From the NCBI RefSeq assembly GCF_004331915.1, contig NZ_CP036528.1, positions 2,828,097 to 2,892,096 of the forward strand: a stretch of 64,000 nt of DNA, given 5' to 3'. Each line of letters opens with the position of its first letter. The stretch's first letter is position 1. The position numbers were made by a program, and so were the translations under genes. Source of the stretch: Ureibacillus thermophilus. Its GTDB lineage: Bacteria; Bacillota; Bacilli; Bacillales_A; Planococcaceae. The notes beneath the pieces are model-generated. The model was not told the DNA's origin, did not search any database, and worked only from the letters and a program-made list of their open reading frames with translations. Shown here piece by piece: positions 62,977 to 64,000 of the stretch.

Positions 62977-63052
<76 letters not shown>

Positions 63053-63066
63053 ATCATTAATTTATA

Positions 63067-63142
<76 letters not shown>

Positions 63143-63150
63143 ATCTTTTA

Positions 63151-63226
63151 TGGCGGTCCCGACGGGACTCGAACCCGCGATCTCCTGCGTGACAGGCAGG
63201 CATGTTAACCACTACACTACGGGACC
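63151..63226 (-). tRNA. tRNA-Asp (anticodon GTC)
   Basis: 76 bases with encoded CCA; acceptor GGTCCCG with CGGGACC, discriminator G, anticodon GTC. Confidence 0.96.
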
Positions 63227-63231
63227 ACTCT

Positions 63232-63309
<78 letters not shown>

Positions 63310-63334
63310 ATAATAATATACATTATCAATAGTA

Positions 63335-63407
63335 TGGAGGATGACGGGATCGAACCGCCGACCCTCTGCTTGTAAGGCAGATGCTCTCCCAGCTGAGCTA
63401 ATCCTCC
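63335..63407 (-). tRNA. tRNA-Val (anticodon TAC)
   Basis: 73 bases; acceptor GGAGGAT with ATCCTCC, discriminator A, anticodon TAC. The CCA end is not encoded. Confidence 0.95.
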
Positions 63408-63410
63408 AAT

Positions 63411-63485
63411 TGGTGACCCCTACGGGATTCGAACCCGTGTTACCGCCGTGAAAGGGCGGTGTCTTAACCACTTGACCAAGGGGCC
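63411..63485 (-). tRNA. tRNA-Glu (anticodon TTC)
   Basis: 75 bases with encoded CCA; acceptor GGCCCCT with AGGGGTC (one G-T pair), anticodon TTC. It is a substrate class for MnmA, encoded at 35,278-36,390. Confidence 0.95.
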
Positions 63486-63497
63486 ATTCCTTAATTA

Positions 63498-63590
63498 TGG
63501 CGGAGAGTAAGGGATTTGAACCCTTGAGACAGGTTATCCCCGTCTACACGATTTCCAATCGTGCTCCTTCAGCCACTCGGACAACTCTCC
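63498..63590 (-). tRNA. tRNA-Ser (anticodon GGA)
   Basis: 93 bases with a long variable arm and encoded CCA; acceptor GGAGAGT and a 3' strand ACTCTCC, anticodon GGA. Confidence 0.96.
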
Positions 63591-63598
63591 AAGAAGCA

Positions 63599-63673
63599 TG
63601 GCTCCGAAGGTAGGATTCGAACCTACGACCAATCGGTTAACAGCCGATTGCTCTACCACTGAGCTACTTCGGA
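63599..63673 (-). tRNA. tRNA-Asn (anticodon GTT)
   Basis: 75 bases with encoded CCA; acceptor TCCGAAG with CTTCGGA, discriminator G, anticodon GTT. It is the first tRNA after 5S rRNA; a queuosine target, fitting the que genes nearby. Confidence 0.96.
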
Positions 63674-63689
63674 ATAATTTTATTGGTAA

Positions 63690-63806
63690 GCCTAGCAACG
63701 TCCTACTCTCGCAGGGGGAAGCCCCCGACTACCATCGGCGCTGAAGAGCTTAACTTCCGTGTTCGGTATGGGAACGGGTGTGACCTCTTCGCCATCGTCA
63801 CTAGGC
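63690..63806 (-). rRNA. 5S ribosomal RNA
   Basis: The 117-base segment reads GCCTAGTGACGATGGCGAAG at its 5' end and contains CACCCGTTCCCATACCGAAC, the universally conserved 5S loop; its ends pair as GCCTAG/CTAGGC. It lies between 23S rRNA and the tRNA run. Confidence 0.97.
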
Positions 63807-63934
63807 TTATTTCTTACCGAAAGACAAATATTATTATAACACATTTTATTATTTTTACAAGCATCAATTTATATTTTTTTATATTTTTTGATGTTTGAGA
63901 GTTGTTCTCTCAAAACTGGATAACGACATTGAAA

Positions 63935-64000
63935 GGATATTGGTTAAGTCCTCGATCGATTAGTATCCGTCAGCTCCACACGTCACCGTGCTTCCACCTC
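63935..64000 (-). rRNA. 23S ribosomal RNA, 3' end
   Basis: The last visible bases, on the minus strand, include CTAATCGATCGAGGACTTAA near the 3' end of Bacillales 23S rRNA. Only about 65 bases are in the window; the exact mature end cannot be fixed. Confidence 0.92.

Overview
The window comes from a low-GC Gram-positive bacterium of the order Bacillales. This rests on an rRNA-tRNA cluster in typical Bacillus order, strong AGGAGG-type ribosome binding sites with some TTG and GTG starts, preQ1-I and fluoride riboswitches of the Bacillus type, Zur boxes, and IS66/IS256/ISL3/IS21 elements of the kind found in thermotolerant Bacillaceae and Caryophanaceae. A Ureibacillus- or Lysinibacillus-like host is my guess from gene style only. 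The window splits into a defence and mobile-element half (1-32.5 kb) and an ordinary chromosomal half (32.5-64 kb).

Defence half. Positions 1-11,885 hold a type 1 BREX operon on the minus strand: brxA, brxB, brxC, pglX, a small RelE-type toxin-antitoxin pair wedged between pglX and pglZ, pglZ, and the start of brxL, which leaves the window. Next comes a CRISPR array with type I-C-like repeats (28 full repeats plus one cut repeat, 12,701-14,603) and no cas genes in view. Its leader-side end has been cut inside a repeat by an IS66 insertion. From 15.8 to 17.5 kb lie a decayed bacteriocin-immunity gene, a phospholipase A2-like gene, a 132-bp MITE and a small membrane protein.

An IS256 element is then split at 17,971. 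Its two halves (17,690-17,971 and 31,967-32,212) rejoin in frame, and the 13,987 bp between them start and end with IS66 termini flanked by a perfect 8-bp duplication (CTTATAAG). I read this as one IS66-bounded composite transposon. Its cargo is a REP/RAYT repeat field, IS21 and ISL3 remnants, an unrecognised 613-residue P-loop ATPase preceded by about 4.5 copies of an alternating pair of hairpin-forming repeats, and a higher-GC two-gene unit encoding a 111-residue protein and a SIR2-family protein. The last two are the best candidates here for undescribed systems.

Ordinary half. From 32.5 to 41 kb: sugar-phosphate isomerase-like, NAD(P)-binding and luciferase-like oxidoreductase genes, mnmA with an Rrf2 regulator and its palindromic operator, ansA, purC and a VOC protein. 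From 41 to 50 kb: a zinc alcohol dehydrogenase, the queuosine-precursor genes queC-queD-queE and queF, each unit with its own preQ1 riboswitch, a heptad-repeat coiled-coil protein, a crcB pair under a fluoride riboswitch, an MDR-type oxidoreductase and a cupin. From 50 to 56 kb: a fatty-acid-type cluster (two acyl-CoA dehydrogenase subunits, enoyl-CoA hydratase, a metallo-beta-lactamase-fold hydrolase, 3-hydroxyacyl-CoA dehydrogenase). From 56 to 62 kb: a zinc peptidase, a TPR regulator, an HNH-toxin remnant, ttcA, a FusB-like EF-G-binding protein and a Zur-controlled zinT. The right end is 15 tRNA genes, 5S rRNA and the 3' end of 23S rRNA, all read leftward.
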